From assembly GCA_013373375.1 (NCBI GenBank), contig JABXHY010000024.1, forward strand, positions 1 through 64,000: a stretch of DNA of 64,000 nt. The letters run 5' to 3'. Made by a program: the position numbers and the translations under genes. Under the pieces are notes generated by a model. That model was not told where the DNA came from and did no database searches. It saw nothing but the letters and a program-made list of their open reading frames with translations. The DNA comes from Gammaproteobacteria bacterium. Its GTDB lineage: Bacteria; Pseudomonadota; Gammaproteobacteria; Enterobacterales; Kangiellaceae. This document shows positions 21,065 through 30,673 of the stretch, piece after piece. The stretch's first letter is position 1; each line of letters starts with the position of its first letter.

Positions 21065-21108
21065 GATAATGATTAATACTCGATAATTAATGGGTTAAAT
21101 TCCAGCTA

Positions 21109-21126
21109 TTTTGAATTTATTCAAAA
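21109..21126. promoter_or_regulatory. Palindrome upstream of the solute-binding GGDEF-EAL gene
   Basis: TTTTGAAT and ATTCAAAA are perfect 8-base arms around two bases. The site lies 18 to 45 bases before the possible start codons, so it could be an operator or a leader hairpin. No matching copy is seen near other genes here. Confidence 0.35.
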
Positions 21127-21299
21127 CAGTATAGTCAAGAAAATAACATTGAAGTAACCAAAGAGAAGGTGAATTTTTCCTTTTTATCGATAAATACAGA
21201 GTTTTGGTTTACGCGCGGTTTGTTGAATAATAAGGCTTTTGGAGTAATTTTGTTTTAGGATAAAAAATCTTATAGCCCTGTTGTACTGCGTTTGCAACG

Positions 21300-21668
21300 T
21301 CAGGGAATTGCAAAAGAGTTGGTTCCTTGAGATTTTATTTTTACAGCGATAAAGCTAATCAGAAGAGCTAACATACTCCAGCTAATCGCTATACCGGAAC
21401 CTATTACTAAACCTGAACCGGTTAGTTCTAAATTAGAGGTAAATAAAAATATTATAGATGCGACAGTGCCACCAACCGCGACAATAAAAAATGATAAAAT
21501 AGCCGTTATAATTGTTTTTTTATGGATGGCTTGACAGGTTTCGCATGCCGGTACAACACGCTGAATTTTTTCGTCACCTTTAGCCAAATTAACCGGGTAG
21601 CCCATTTTTGTCTGCGTGTTCTTGCAATACCAACACTTAATTTCTTCTTCCACTGTTATCGCCGCCAA
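21300..21668 (-). CDS. Small two-helix membrane protein with a CxxC zinc-ribbon-like head
   Basis: A 122-residue protein that I do not recognise. The N-terminal third contains KCWYCKNTQ and VPACETCQ, two CxxC pairs that could hold a zinc ion or redox-active thiols. Two hydrophobic helices follow (about 50-75 and 82-110), so the head probably faces the cytosol. The start is uncertain: TTG at 21668 follows a weak GAG motif, and an in-frame GTG lies five codons later. It is transcribed away from the TonB receptor gene; the shared 234-base gap carries the RegA-type palindrome, so both could be under the same control. Nothing further can be assigned. Confidence 0.65.
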   Translation of the reverse strand: MAAITVEEEIKCWYCKNTQTKMGYPVNLAKGDEKIQRVVPACETCQAIHKKTIITAILSFFIVAVGGTVASIIFLFTSNLELTGSGLVIGSGIAISWSMLALLISFIAVKIKSQGTNSFAIP

Positions 21669-21819
21669 ACAAACTCAATTAAAGTCGCTAATCATTATGG
21701 TTTTAGTTAGTGGAAAATTCAAATGAAACACAATACCGCTCACCTTGAACCGATTTCTTACCCAGAGCACTATATTTAATAAAGTTTAAGACATGGCTTA
21801 ATATATACAGACTCTGAAG

Positions 21820-21836
21820 TGCGACATTTTGTCGCA
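21820..21836. promoter_or_regulatory. Perfect RegA/PrrA-type palindrome
   Basis: TGCGACA-TTT-TGTCGCA is a perfect 7-base inverted repeat, equivalent to GCGAC-N5-GTCGC. This fits the GCGNC-Nx-GNCGC pattern reported for RegA/PrrA/RegR response regulators. It lies 66 bases before the TonB receptor start and between two divergent genes. A RegA-type regulator is encoded just past the receptor gene, which strengthens the assignment. Confidence 0.65.
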
Positions 21837-21902
21837 GTAAGGTTTCTAATGACAATATTCAAGTAATCTTCCGCGCTTATTAACCTGGTAGTTAGAAAGA
21901 TC

Positions 21903-23987
21903 ATGAAATTTCTTGTTTACGTTTTAAGCACATCGTTAACTTTGTTTACCCTAAACTCGTCGTTTGCTGATGAGAATGTTGAGCACAACTCCACGGAAGA
22001 AACCAGTATTGAGCAAACGGTAGTGGTTACCTCTGATGTTAAAAGTTCGAATGAAACGCTAGAAAAAGCCCCTGATTCCGCCAAACCTGATTTAGGCCAG
22101 TCTCTAGCGGATTTGCCAGGCGCTTATTTTAACCAGAATGGAGTCGTCTCGGTGTTACCACAATATCGTGGTCATATTGGAACGCGTACCAGCGTAATAC
22201 TTGATGGGTTTGGTACCGTTTCTGCTGGACCAAATTTGATGGATGCGCCGCTAAGTTATGCGAGCACTGGGTGGGTAGATAACCTAGTACTGTACCGAGG
22301 CATTGCACCTGTTGCTGCTGCTTTCGAGAGTATAGGCAGTGTCATTGAAGTGGAAACAACTCGACCTGAATTTAATCAGGAAAGCTATGGGTTGACTCAA
22401 GGAAGCTTGAGTTTAGCCGGGAACTCAAATGGTCATGCTCAAGATATGGCATTGGATTTTGGCTGGGCAAATCACATGCATCGAATGCAGTTGCTTGCCT
22501 CGTCTCAAATATCAGACGATGTTAACACTCCGATAGGCACAATTTTCGGGAGTGAGTACGATAAGCGCGTACAACAATTTTATTACGGTGCGAACTTTGA
22601 AAATCAAGCGTTTGATATCTCGCACCAAATTCAAAATGTTGGTTTGTCTGGTACACCTGCGCTACCCATGGATATTTCCTTTATTGATAGTATCAGAACA
22701 ACGGTGAGTTATGCGACCGAAGTCGGCGGTTACAGGATTAACTTAGGCGGATTCTCAATGGATTCGGACCATAAAATGGATAATTACTCATTAAGACCTG
22801 CCATGATGACACGAGAAACATTTGCTTCTGGAGAAGGGGATGGCGTAAATCTTGATTTCAGTTGGCGTTATCAGAATTGGAACTTGCTTGCTGGACTACT
22901 AAAAAGAACGCAAGAGCACAGTGCGACAATTAACGATCCTTCTAACCCGATGTTTCGTGTGGTGAACTTTAATCAATCGAGTCGAGAAGATGTCAGTGCT
23001 TACCTGCAAGCGAATAGGCTTTTGTTTGACGCGAAAAATCTTACATTTGGTATTCGTTATAAATCGAGTAAGACCAACTCAGCAGAAGTAAGTCACCATA
23101 TGTACGGAGCATCTAATCCAATTCGAACAGTGCAAGACCGTTTTAATCAAATGGATCGAAATAGAGCGTTCTCATCTTACGATTTGACGCTCAATTATTC
23201 GATTCCTTTATCGCAGGAGCTTAGTTGGGAATTTGGTATTGGACAGAAAAGTCGTGCGCCGGTTTATCAAGAACTGTATTTATGGGTTCCAATGCAAGCG
23301 ACTGGAGGGCTAGCAGATGGCAATGTTTATGTCGGTAATTTAGAGTTAGACTCTGAAGTGGCAACGCAATTTGAAGTCGGTTTGATGAGACAAAACGAAA
23401 AACTACGTTTCGCACCAAGATTGTATTATCAAAAACTACACGATTATATTCAAGGAGTGCAGACGAATGATCCGGCACTACTGATGATTGCCAATATGAT
23501 GGGGACATCTGAAGTTTTTCAGTTTCAAAATGTTGATGGACGAATTTACGGGTTCGACGCGGATCTACTCTGGTCGCTATCGGACAACTGGGAAATGTCA
23601 GCTGTTATGTCAGTGATTAGAGCTGAAAGGGATGACCTGGATGAGCCGCTGTATCGAATTGTGCCGGACAATATTCAATGGACTTGGACCTATTGGGAGG
23701 ATGAATGGCAAGTAAGTACTGAACTGCAGGCCTTTGCAAGTCAGAATCGAGTCGCCAAATCTCTTAATGAAACATCGTCAGGTGGCTACGGTTTGATTAA
23801 TCTCGCTGGACAGTGGAGTTTGACAAATGACGTTAAGATCCAGTTTGGAATTGATAACCTACTGGATAAGTATTATGCGAGTCATACTGCCGGGGTTAAT
23901 CGGACCATGATGAATTTGGTTCCAGTAGGGGATCGACTTCCTGGTCTAGGTAGAAGCCTTTACTTATCGACGACAATTGAACTTTAG
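21903..23987 (+). CDS. TonB-dependent outer-membrane receptor, OprC/NosA-like
   Basis: A 694-residue outer-membrane receptor: signal peptide (FLVYVLSTSLTLFTLNSSFA), TonB-box-like EQTVVVTSD, plug domain (about 60-170) and a beta-barrel ending in the typical aromatic/hydrophobic strand LYLSTTIEL. The plug segment GPNLMDAPLSYAS resembles the CPNRMDAPxSY stretch I recall from the copper receptor OprC, and SDHKMDNYSLRP carries an HxM motif like its second copper ligand pair. Here the plug Cys is replaced by Gly (about residue 110) while the Met remains. Copper or another metal or chelate is a plausible cargo, but this is inference. The adjoining RegB/RegA-type genes and the upstream palindrome suggest redox or metal control. 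Confidence 0.85.
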   Translation: MKFLVYVLSTSLTLFTLNSSFADENVEHNSTEETSIEQTVVVTSDVKSSNETLEKAPDSAKPDLGQSLADLPGAYFNQNGVVSVLPQYRGHIGTRTSVILDGFGTVSAGPNLMDAPLSYASTGWVDNLVLYRGIAPVAAAFESIGSVIEVETTRPEFNQESYGLTQGSLSLAGNSNGHAQDMALDFGWANHMHRMQLLASSQISDDVNTPIGTIFGSEYDKRVQQFYYGANFENQAFDISHQIQNVGLSGTPALPMDISFIDSIRTTVSYATEVGGYRINLGGFSMDSDHKMDNYSLRPAMMTRETFASGEGDGVNLDFSWRYQNWNLLAGLLKRTQEHSATINDPSNPMFRVVNFNQSSREDVSAYLQANRLLFDAKNLTFGIRYKSSKTNSAEVSHHMYGASNPIRTVQDRFNQMDRNRAFSSYDLTLNYSIPLSQELSWEFGIGQKSRAPVYQELYLWVPMQATGGLADGNVYVGNLELDSEVATQFEVGLMRQNEKLRFAPRLYYQKLHDYIQGVQTNDPALLMIANMMGTSEVFQFQNVDGRIYGFDADLLWSLSDNWEMSAVMSVIRAERDDLDEPLYRIVPDNIQWTWTYWEDEWQVSTELQAFASQNRVAKSLNETSSGGYGLINLAGQWSLTNDVKIQFGIDNLLDKYYASHTAGVNRTMMNLVPVGDRLPGLGRSLYLSTTIEL

Positions 23988-24034
23988 TTCCGAAAGAGTC
24001 TTCAAGATCTCTTGAACAGAATTTGTATCGACGA

Positions 24035-24562
24035 CTACAAGCGTTTTTTATTTAATTTTCGCTGCAATGTCCGTCGATGCATATTTAATGCGCGAGCTGT
24101 GGCCGAAACGTTACCTTCGTTATCGCTTAATGTTTTCTGAATGTGCTCCCATTCAATTTGTTCCGGAGAAAGTAATTGAGCATTAACCTCAATCGTTTCA
24201 TCGTTATCCTCGAAAGCAAGTAGAATTTGTTTCAGTGAAGCTGGCTTCGGGAGATAATTTTTGGCACCTATTTTTATAGCATTAACTGTTGTCGCGATAC
24301 TGGCGTAGCCGGTAAGCACTAAAACTTTAATGGCTGGTTGTATGCAAAGCATTTCTTTTAAAAGCTCAAGGCCAGACTCGTTCCCCAGTTTAAGATCGAG
24401 TATTGCATGAGTAATTAGATTTTGATTGCAATGCTTAATTGCATCAAAGCTATCGAGGGCTATTAAAACTTCTTTGTGCTGGCGAGCCAATCCCCGCTGT
24501 AGTGTTTTAGCGAAAGTATCATCGTCGTCTACGACTAGCCAACGTTCCATTTTTCTATTCAT
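24035..24562 (-). CDS. RegA/PrrA/ActR-type redox response regulator
   Basis: A 175-residue response regulator with an N-terminal receiver domain (acidic pocket VVDDDD, phospho-accepting Asp56 in ILDLKLG, LTGYAS and conserved Lys in LPKPA) and a compact Fis-like helix-turn-helix. The HTH reads NVSATARALNMHRRTLQRKL, almost the signature of RegA/PrrA/RegR regulators, which control redox-responsive genes such as respiration and nitrogen metabolism. The gene overlaps the end of the sensor kinase gene by four bases (ATGA), so the two are translationally coupled. It runs convergently towards the TonB receptor gene, whose upstream palindrome is the obvious candidate target. Confidence 0.9.
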   Translation of the reverse strand: MNRKMERWLVVDDDDTFAKTLQRGLARQHKEVLIALDSFDAIKHCNQNLITHAILDLKLGNESGLELLKEMLCIQPAIKVLVLTGYASIATTVNAIKIGAKNYLPKPASLKQILLAFEDNDETIEVNAQLLSPEQIEWEHIQKTLSDNEGNVSATARALNMHRRTLQRKLNKKRL

Positions 24563-25833
24563 ACTGCTGGTTGTGAGAGTGTTAAACGAATCCTGGTTTC
24601 AGTGGTATCCTTTTTTACCACTAAATCAACTTTGCCGCCGAGTCTTTCAATGGTTGCATTTGCCAAATAGTAACCAATGCCTAAACCATTTTTACTTTCA
24701 ATCATTTCGACCCCCAGTTTTTCCGGAATCATTAACTCTGCTTTATCATGTCGATTAAATATCGATACGCACATTTCATTGTCCGAGCAAGAAACGGTTA
24801 GAGTTGTTGAGGTTTCGGCAAACTTACGATTTTCTCTGGCCGCATTATCGATCAAATTAATCAGTGCAGAGCTGACCGTTGAGTGAAAGAGCTTTGACTC
24901 TTGACTAAGGTTGACAGTCTCATCCGTTTCAATTTTCAGTGTATGATCGGGATTTTGCAGTAGCCATTGGTCCCGTAATTTACTCACTAATTCTTGCAAA
25001 CTCAGGAAGTCGTCTGCCGAGGCTAATTCGGCTGACTGACGAATATTAACTAAAATTTTTCTGCACTTATTCAGTTGCTCTTTAACGCCTTGATTGATGC
25101 TAAAGATACTTTCGGTTTGATTGTCTAGACAATCTTCAAGCTCTTCAAATAATAACTGTATAGTGTTAATCGGGGTCGATAACTGATGCGCTGCATTGGC
25201 AGATTGGTTAGCCAGCGTTACAAGATTTTCATCACGAACCTGTTGCTCTTTAAGCGACGAAATAATGAGTAACTGTTCAGATAATGTATTAGACAAATAA
25301 TTAATAAAATAAACCAATACAACAGCGGACAAACTAAAGGTGATCCACATGCCGACAAAGTGCAACTGATTTGGCCCATGAGCAGAGTGTTGATGTTCTT
25401 GAAGTGGCAGATAAAAAAACATTAATAAAGAATATATTGAAATGGCAATCCCTGCGGTTAACCAAGCGCGCAGTTGATCACAAAGTAAAGCTGCGAGCGT
25501 AACGGGCAGCAGTAACAAAGAAATAAATGCATTAGTGGCACCTCCCGTAAAGTACAATAATAATCCAATGCAACTTAGATCAAAAATGAGCTGAAACCAG
25601 ATGAATTGACTGCTCATGCCATAATTTTGCTTTGCTTTAAGGTGAGTGCTTAAGTTAAAAATTACTTCGATTAGGATCAACGGTGTGAGGGCGATGAGAG
25701 ATATTTGATAATCAAACCAAGCGAATGCGATAACAATTGAAATGCTTTGTCCGAGAATATATAGCCAGCGAATGAAAACCAGCGTTTTCAGTTGCTTTTG
25801 TGTCGACGTTTGTTTGTGAATTTGGACGTCCAT
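24559..25833 (-). CDS. RegB/PrrB-type membrane redox sensor histidine kinase
   Basis: A 424-residue sensor kinase with about six membrane helices (18-180), an H-box NAAHQLSTPINTI with phospho-His216, and a C-terminal ATPase domain with N-box (INLIDNAARE) and G-boxes (LGVEMIESKNGLGIGYYLA). Two RegB hallmarks can be seen. GGATNAF (97-103) resembles the ubiquinone-sensing GGxxNPF motif, with Ala in place of Pro. Cys257 in NKCRKIL matches the redox-active cysteine after the H-box. It probably senses the quinone pool or cytosolic redox state and phosphorylates the RegA-type partner. Confidence 0.9.
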   Translation of the reverse strand: MDVQIHKQTSTQKQLKTLVFIRWLYILGQSISIVIAFAWFDYQISLIALTPLILIEVIFNLSTHLKAKQNYGMSSQFIWFQLIFDLSCIGLLLYFTGGATNAFISLLLLPVTLAALLCDQLRAWLTAGIAISIYSLLMFFYLPLQEHQHSAHGPNQLHFVGMWITFSLSAVVLVYFINYLSNTLSEQLLIISSLKEQQVRDENLVTLANQSANAAHQLSTPINTIQLLFEELEDCLDNQTESIFSINQGVKEQLNKCRKILVNIRQSAELASADDFLSLQELVSKLRDQWLLQNPDHTLKIETDETVNLSQESKLFHSTVSSALINLIDNAARENRKFAETSTTLTVSCSDNEMCVSIFNRHDKAELMIPEKLGVEMIESKNGLGIGYYLANATIERLGGKVDLVVKKDTTETRIRLTLSQPAV

Positions 25834-25876
25834 AACTCAATTCTAATTATTATTGACTGACAGCGAATTTACTTAG

Positions 25877-28090
25877 TTAGAACTTTTCTGGACGTCGTTT
25901 CTTATGGTACTTAGCACGTTTGTGTGATGACGTTTGCTTTACTTTAATAGCACTTGGACCTGCTTTTTTGCTTCCCGCTTTTTTGCCATGCGTTTTTCGG
26001 TTGTTGTACTCTTGAGGTTGATCTTCCCAAGGAATTAAACAGTTTGGCCCTTCTCCAATTAAATGAGTCAAACTCAGCTTTTTTAATGCTTCTCGAATTA
26101 TTGGCCAGTTGCGAGGATCATGATAGCGCAATAATGCTTTGTGTAATTGTCGTTGTGGCAGCTCTTTTGCGGTGTACATTTTTTCTGATTTATAAGTCAC
26201 TTTGGAAAGAGGGTTTCGATCGGAGTAGTACATTGCAGTGGCCAATGCCATAGGACTTGGATAAAAAGTTTGCACTTGATCGGGCCGAAAATCGTTTTGC
26301 TTACACCATAGCGCCAGGTTGATCATATCTTCATCGGTACAGCCAGGGTGAGCTGCAATAAAATAGGGTATTAAATATTGTTCTTTACCCGCTTCTTTCG
26401 AATACTTATCAAATAATTTTTTAAATGCATCATAAGTCCCGATACCAGGCTTCATCATTTTATCGAGCGTATTGCTTTCAGTATGTTCCGGAGCAATTTT
26501 TAAATAACCACCTACGTGATGTTGAACCAACTCTTTTACGTACTCTGGATCTTCAACAGCCAGGTCGTATCGTAAGCCAGAGGCAATCGCAACACGCTTT
26601 ACACCTTCCACTTTTCTTGCCTTTCGATAGAGCTGAGTCGTCGGTGAATGGTCGGTGACCAAGTTGGGGCAAATTGTTGGATAAACGCAAGATAACTTAC
26701 GACAATTCGACTGAATATCGTCGTCTTTACAATTAAGCTGGTACATGTTGGCCGTCGGACCGCCGAGATCAGAGATGGTGCCAGTAAATCCAGGTGTTTT
26801 GTCTCGAATATTTTCGATTTCTTTTAATATTGATTCTTCAGAGCGACTTTGGATAACACGACCTTCATGTTCTGTTATCGAACAAAAGGTACAACCGCCA
26901 AAGCAGCCACGCATAATATTGACCGAAAACTTTATCATTTCATAAGCTGGAATGTGTGCATCACCATAACTTGGATGCGGTTTTCGCTGATAGGCTAAAT
27001 CAAAAACACCATCCATTTCGTCTGTTTCCAATGGAATGGGAGGACGGTTTACCCAAATTTCTTTGGTGCCATGTTTTTGCACTAACGCTCTCGCATTATT
27101 AGGGTTGGACTCCAGATGCAAAACTCTAGATGCATGAGCGTAAAGCGCAGGATCTTTGGCGACTTTTTCGAAAGAGGGTAAACGGATAACCGTTTGTTCT
27201 GGATCGTACTTTTCTCGTCTTGTTAGCGGCATTGGAACAACGCGAATCGGTACATTTGCAGGGTCGCTACTTTCTTTACCTTTTTGAGAACAGCCTTGTC
27301 CGTCGGTGTGATTGGTTTCACCTTCGCTATGAACATATTCATAGGGACTAGGAATCGCGTCGATTTTTCCTGGCCAATCAATTCGTGTAGAGTCGATTTC
27401 AGTGAATCCACTTGGCACTTGGTTGCGAATGAAGGCTGTACCACGAATATTGGTAAGTTCTGAAATAGGTTTGCCCAGTGATAATTCATGAGCGATTTCT
27501 GCAATCGCTCTTTCAGCATTCCCGTAAAGCACGATATCGGCGCCTGAATCGAGCAATACCGATCGCCTGACTTTTCCTGACCAATGGTCGTATTGCGCTA
27601 TTCGTCGTAAACTGGCTTCGATACCTCCGGCGATTATTGGCGTATCTTTATCGATTTCTCTTAATTTCTGGCAATATACTGTCAGCGCTCGGTCAGGCCT
27701 TTTGCCTGCAACTCCACCTGGTGTGTAAGCATCATCATTTCGTACCTTTAAATCCGCCGTATAGCGATTGATCATGGAGTCCATATTACCGGCCGAAACA
27801 CCATAGAATAGATTGGGCTTACCGAGCTTTTGGAATGCTTTCGGGTCATTCCAGTCAGGTTGCGCCAGAATGCCAACTCGAAAGCCTTGAGACTCTAAAA
27901 ATCTTCCAATCACCGCCATGCCAAAACTGGGGTGATCCACATAGGCGTCACCAACCACAAGAATGATGTCACAGCTGTCCCATCCGAGTTCATCCATTTC
28001 GGCTCGAGACATCGGTAAATAAGGAGCTGTTCCGTAGCATTCTGCCCAGTATTTAGGGTAATCGAATAAATGTTGAGCGCTTTGTTTCAT
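25877..28090 (-). CDS. ygiQ: YgiQ-family radical SAM protein
   Basis: A long UPF0313/YgiQ protein of about 737 residues. The radical SAM cluster motif is [16 protein letters not shown] (CxxxCxxC), preceded by a B12-binding-like N-terminal domain ([19 protein letters not shown]) and followed by family blocks [17 protein letters not shown] and QTFYPSP. The C-terminus is very basic ([26 protein letters not shown]). The substrate of YgiQ proteins is not established. I take ATG at 28090 ([15 protein letters not shown]) as start rather than the upstream TTG at 28129, because homologues begin near there. It is a single gene. Confidence 0.92.
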   Translation of the reverse strand: MKQSAQHLFDYPKYWAECYGTAPYLPMSRAEMDELGWDSCDIILVVGDAYVDHPSFGMAVIGRFLESQGFRVGILAQPDWNDPKAFQKLGKPNLFYGVSAGNMDSMINRYTADLKVRNDDAYTPGGVAGKRPDRALTVYCQKLREIDKDTPIIAGGIEASLRRIAQYDHWSGKVRRSVLLDSGADIVLYGNAERAIAEIAHELSLGKPISELTNIRGTAFIRNQVPSGFTEIDSTRIDWPGKIDAIPSPYEYVHSEGETNHTDGQGCSQKGKESSDPANVPIRVVPMPLTRREKYDPEQTVIRLPSFEKVAKDPALYAHASRVLHLESNPNNARALVQKHGTKEIWVNRPPIPLETDEMDGVFDLAYQRKPHPSYGDAHIPAYEMIKFSVNIMRGCFGGCTFCSITEHEGRVIQSRSEESILKEIENIRDKTPGFTGTISDLGGPTANMYQLNCKDDDIQSNCRKLSCVYPTICPNLVTDHSPTTQLYRKARKVEGVKRVAIASGLRYDLAVEDPEYVKELVQHHVGGYLKIAPEHTESNTLDKMMKPGIGTYDAFKKLFDKYSKEAGKEQYLIPYFIAAHPGCTDEDMINLALWCKQNDFRPDQVQTFYPSPMALATAMYYSDRNPLSKVTYKSEKMYTAKELPQRQLHKALLRYHDPRNWPIIREALKKLSLTHLIGEGPNCLIPWEDQPQEYNNRKTHGKKAGSKKAGPSAIKVKQTSSHKRAKYHKKRRPEKF

Positions 28091-28540
28091 CAATATACTA
28101 CTGTTGAAAAAACCAGTCGGACTGGTCAAAAATTGGTCGCATATTATGCCAAACCTAAGCCCTTGAATACAGCGATTCGATAGCTTTTCATATAAGTTTT
28201 CATGTAAATATTGGATGAAAGTACCTTCTTACTCCTGATTACCCCCAAAATACCTGTGGCTTTCGTTTATTAGGTTCTGAACTCTGGTAATTAATGATGT
28301 ATTTATAGTGCTAGTAGCCAAGGGAGAAGGTTATCCGGGTTATCGTCAACCCTATTTCGACGGGCGAAATTGGCTTAATTGTAAAACCGTGAATTACAGA
28401 AGTTTGTAATAAAGTAGAGGCTCACTTGACTAGTAGAGGAGATGTGATTTAGCAATAGCTTTGAGTAGAGCGAGAAATTTGCTCTACAGCTGCCCTTTAA
28501 ATTTTGTCATAGGCTAAAAATGACTTCGAAGGAATATTTT
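28091..28540. other. Intergenic region between ygiQ and TraB/GumN-like gene
   Basis: Divergent gap that must hold promoters for both flanking genes. Two small hairpins are seen: ATTTCG/CGAAAT (28354-28370) and GTAGAGC/GCTCTAC with a nine-base loop (28465-28487), the latter in the leader of the rightward gene. No T-tracts follow, so these are not obvious terminators. No coding sequence or RNA gene was recognised. Confidence 0.35.
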
Positions 28541-29395
28541 ATGCGAATTAAATTATTGTTTTTGTTTTGCTTGGCAGTTTGTATCAATAACTCTCAAGCA
28601 AAAACCTTTATCTGGAAAGCCGAAAAAGATGGGCAACATTTGTATATTGGTGGAACCATTCATGTTTTGCGACCACAGGATAAACCTCTGCCAGAGGCTT
28701 ATTATAAAACTTACCAAAACTCGGATGTATTAGTAACGGAAGTTGATGTTAAGGAAATGGCTGGAGCCGCTTTTTCTATGTCTATGAGAGCCATGTATCA
28801 AGATGGAACAACCATCAAGAAAGTTCTCAGTCCAGAGGTATTTACACAGTTACAATCATTTTGTGTAGAAAATAAATTGCCACTCGATGCTTATATGAAT
28901 ATGAAGCCACCCATGATTAGCGTCAGTATTGCGATGTCGATGATGTTAAAGCATGGTGCGAGTCCTGAGGGGATTGACTTGATATTCAGTCAAAAAGCAA
29001 TGGCCGAAGGTAAAAAGCGTTTGGCACTAGAAACGGTTCAAGAGCAACTCGATGCTTTATTCAATGAAAAAGTAAATCCGGATGAGATAATTTTATCGAC
29101 CATCAGAGATGCGGAAAATGTGGGTAAAATGTTAGACCAAATGATCGCTGCTTTATATCAAGGTAAAACAGAGATTTTTTCTTCGCAGTTTTTGCAGCCG
29201 ATGAAGCAAGATACTCCTGAGTTTTATAAGAGTTTAATTGAAGTTCGCAATAACAACTGGGTGCCTAAAATTGAGAAAATGTTAAGCACACCCGAAGTAG
29301 AATTCATTTTAGTCGGTGGTTTGCACTTGGTAGATGATATCGGTGTTATTAAACAGTTAAAAGCGAAAGGGATTATCATTACTCAATTGGATTGA
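28541..29395 (+). CDS. TraB/GumN-family exported protein
   Basis: A 284-residue protein with a signal peptide (MRIKLLFLFCLAVCINNSQA) and a TraB/GumN domain. The family marks are LYIGGTIHVLRP near the N-terminus, EVDV, the middle block GIDLIFSQKA, and the C-terminal FILVGGLHLVDDIGVI. TraB/Tiki-related proteins carry a conserved GxxH pair proposed to bind metal and act as proteases. Activity in bacterial members is mostly unproven. I use ATG at 28541 since GAAGGA lies seven bases upstream and it begins the signal peptide. It is probably periplasmic or membrane-attached. An unrelated anchored protein follows on the same strand after about 100 bases. Confidence 0.85.
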   Translation: MRIKLLFLFCLAVCINNSQAKTFIWKAEKDGQHLYIGGTIHVLRPQDKPLPEAYYKTYQNSDVLVTEVDVKEMAGAAFSMSMRAMYQDGTTIKKVLSPEVFTQLQSFCVENKLPLDAYMNMKPPMISVSIAMSMMLKHGASPEGIDLIFSQKAMAEGKKRLALETVQEQLDALFNEKVNPDEIILSTIRDAENVGKMLDQMIAALYQGKTEIFSSQFLQPMKQDTPEFYKSLIEVRNNNWVPKIEKMLSTPEVEFILVGGLHLVDDIGVIKQLKAKGIIITQLD

Positions 29396-29494
29396 TCATT
29401 TTTAAGAGTGTTGAGTTGATTTGGGATATTATTTGCAAAGGATTGCAAACTCAATTCTTTAAAACTCTTTTCGGTGACAATACGGGGAAGCTAA

Positions 29495-30646
29495 ATGAAA
29501 AAAAAGTTTCTAATTGGAACAGGACTGCTCACCGCAAGTATCTTATTGCTTATTTTATTCAAACAAAGCAATCTCCAAAATACCAGTGTCAAACACAATG
29601 AGGTTTCAGAATCAATTAACTCCGAGCAGCCAGAACAAGAAGTTATAAATGACGTCAAAGACATTACTCCGATTTCCGATGATGTAGCAGAATCGATTGT
29701 TGAGGGTAATGAAAAAAGTTCTAATAATTTTAGAGCCTTTGACTGTAAACCAACATTGAGTTTGTTTGAACGTAGCCAATATGAACTATTTGCAAATAAA
29801 ACGAGTATTCATGAAGAGTTTGCCAATGTGAAGAATGATGCGGCTCGATATCTCCATGCGTCAGTTGCTCTTTTCGATAACAACCTTGACGGCGAAATTG
29901 ATAAAAAGCGCATTTTAGATAAGCTGATAGACTCACGCGGAAAAACGGAATATCCAAAGCTGGTGGATTTATTACTCCTCAAGTATTGCACTCAAAACAC
30001 GAATCAATGCGAGCAAGAGCTTATTGATCAAATTGTGGACGATAACAATTATGATGGAGCCTTTCATTTCATTATGGCAAACCATTATCTCAAGCATGGA
30101 GAATCGAGTCTTGCGGAACAGGAGCTGTCGAATTTTGTCAGCTCTAATACGATAACGAATACATTTGGGCGTTCAGTTTATGCATTTCACAGAGGTATGC
30201 AAACATTAGGATATGATAATACTATGCTCAATATGACGGCGGGAGTCGGTTACGCCGCAAGGGCGCATTTGCACTCATGGCAACCGATCTCGATGTTTTG
30301 CGGTGATGAACATAATGCTGAAATCTGCGAGAACATTGGCTATACACTCAGTCGTTTGGGTAATAATTTTATGGAACATCGCATGGGTGAAGTGATAACC
30401 GAGAAATCCAAACAACTATCTAACTCTACTGAAAAAGAAAAACCTCAAGAGATAAAGAGAACAAGAAGGAATTTTGAAGATAGTTTTGTGGGGCAACCAG
30501 AGTTATTAAAAATGGATAAACAGTTGGCAGATTATTTTATGGAGGAGTTTGGACGTGTTGGTGAAATAAAAGCTATCAAAAATACCAATGAAAAAATCGC
30601 TCAGCTTTTGAGCGACCCTGTCTATTACCCCTGTGATGAGCAGTGA
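29495..30646 (+). CDS. Unknown N-terminally anchored protein
   Basis: A 383-residue protein that I do not recognise. It has one N-terminal membrane helix or uncleaved signal (KKFLIGTGLLTASILLLILF), a low-complexity acidic linker (about 30-75), and a helical body likely in the periplasm. The body has Cys residues that may pair (FDCKP, KYCTQNTNQCEQ, MFCGDEHNAEICEN, YYPCDEQ). The middle, with HYLKHGESSLAEQELSNF, looks like a TPR/Sel1-type helical repeat. The ATG follows GGGGAAG at good spacing. It sits 99 bases after the TraB/GumN-like gene, which could make a two-gene unit, and converges on ndpA. Confidence 0.65.
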   Translation: MKKKFLIGTGLLTASILLLILFKQSNLQNTSVKHNEVSESINSEQPEQEVINDVKDITPISDDVAESIVEGNEKSSNNFRAFDCKPTLSLFERSQYELFANKTSIHEEFANVKNDAARYLHASVALFDNNLDGEIDKKRILDKLIDSRGKTEYPKLVDLLLLKYCTQNTNQCEQELIDQIVDDNNYDGAFHFIMANHYLKHGESSLAEQELSNFVSSNTITNTFGRSVYAFHRGMQTLGYDNTMLNMTAGVGYAARAHLHSWQPISMFCGDEHNAEICENIGYTLSRLGNNFMEHRMGEVITEKSKQLSNSTEKEKPQEIKRTRRNFEDSFVGQPELLKMDKQLADYFMEEFGRVGEIKAIKNTNEKIAQLLSDPVYYPCDEQ

Positions 30647-30648
30647 TC

Positions 30649-30663
30649 GACAAGGGTCTTGTC
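30649..30663. terminator. Short hairpin between convergent genes
   Basis: GACAAG-GGT-CTTGTC is a perfect 6-base stem with a tight loop, located between the stop codons of the anchored unknown protein and ndpA. No strong T-tract flanks it, so terminator function is only suggested by its position. Confidence 0.4.
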
Positions 30664-30673
30664 ATTAATGAAA

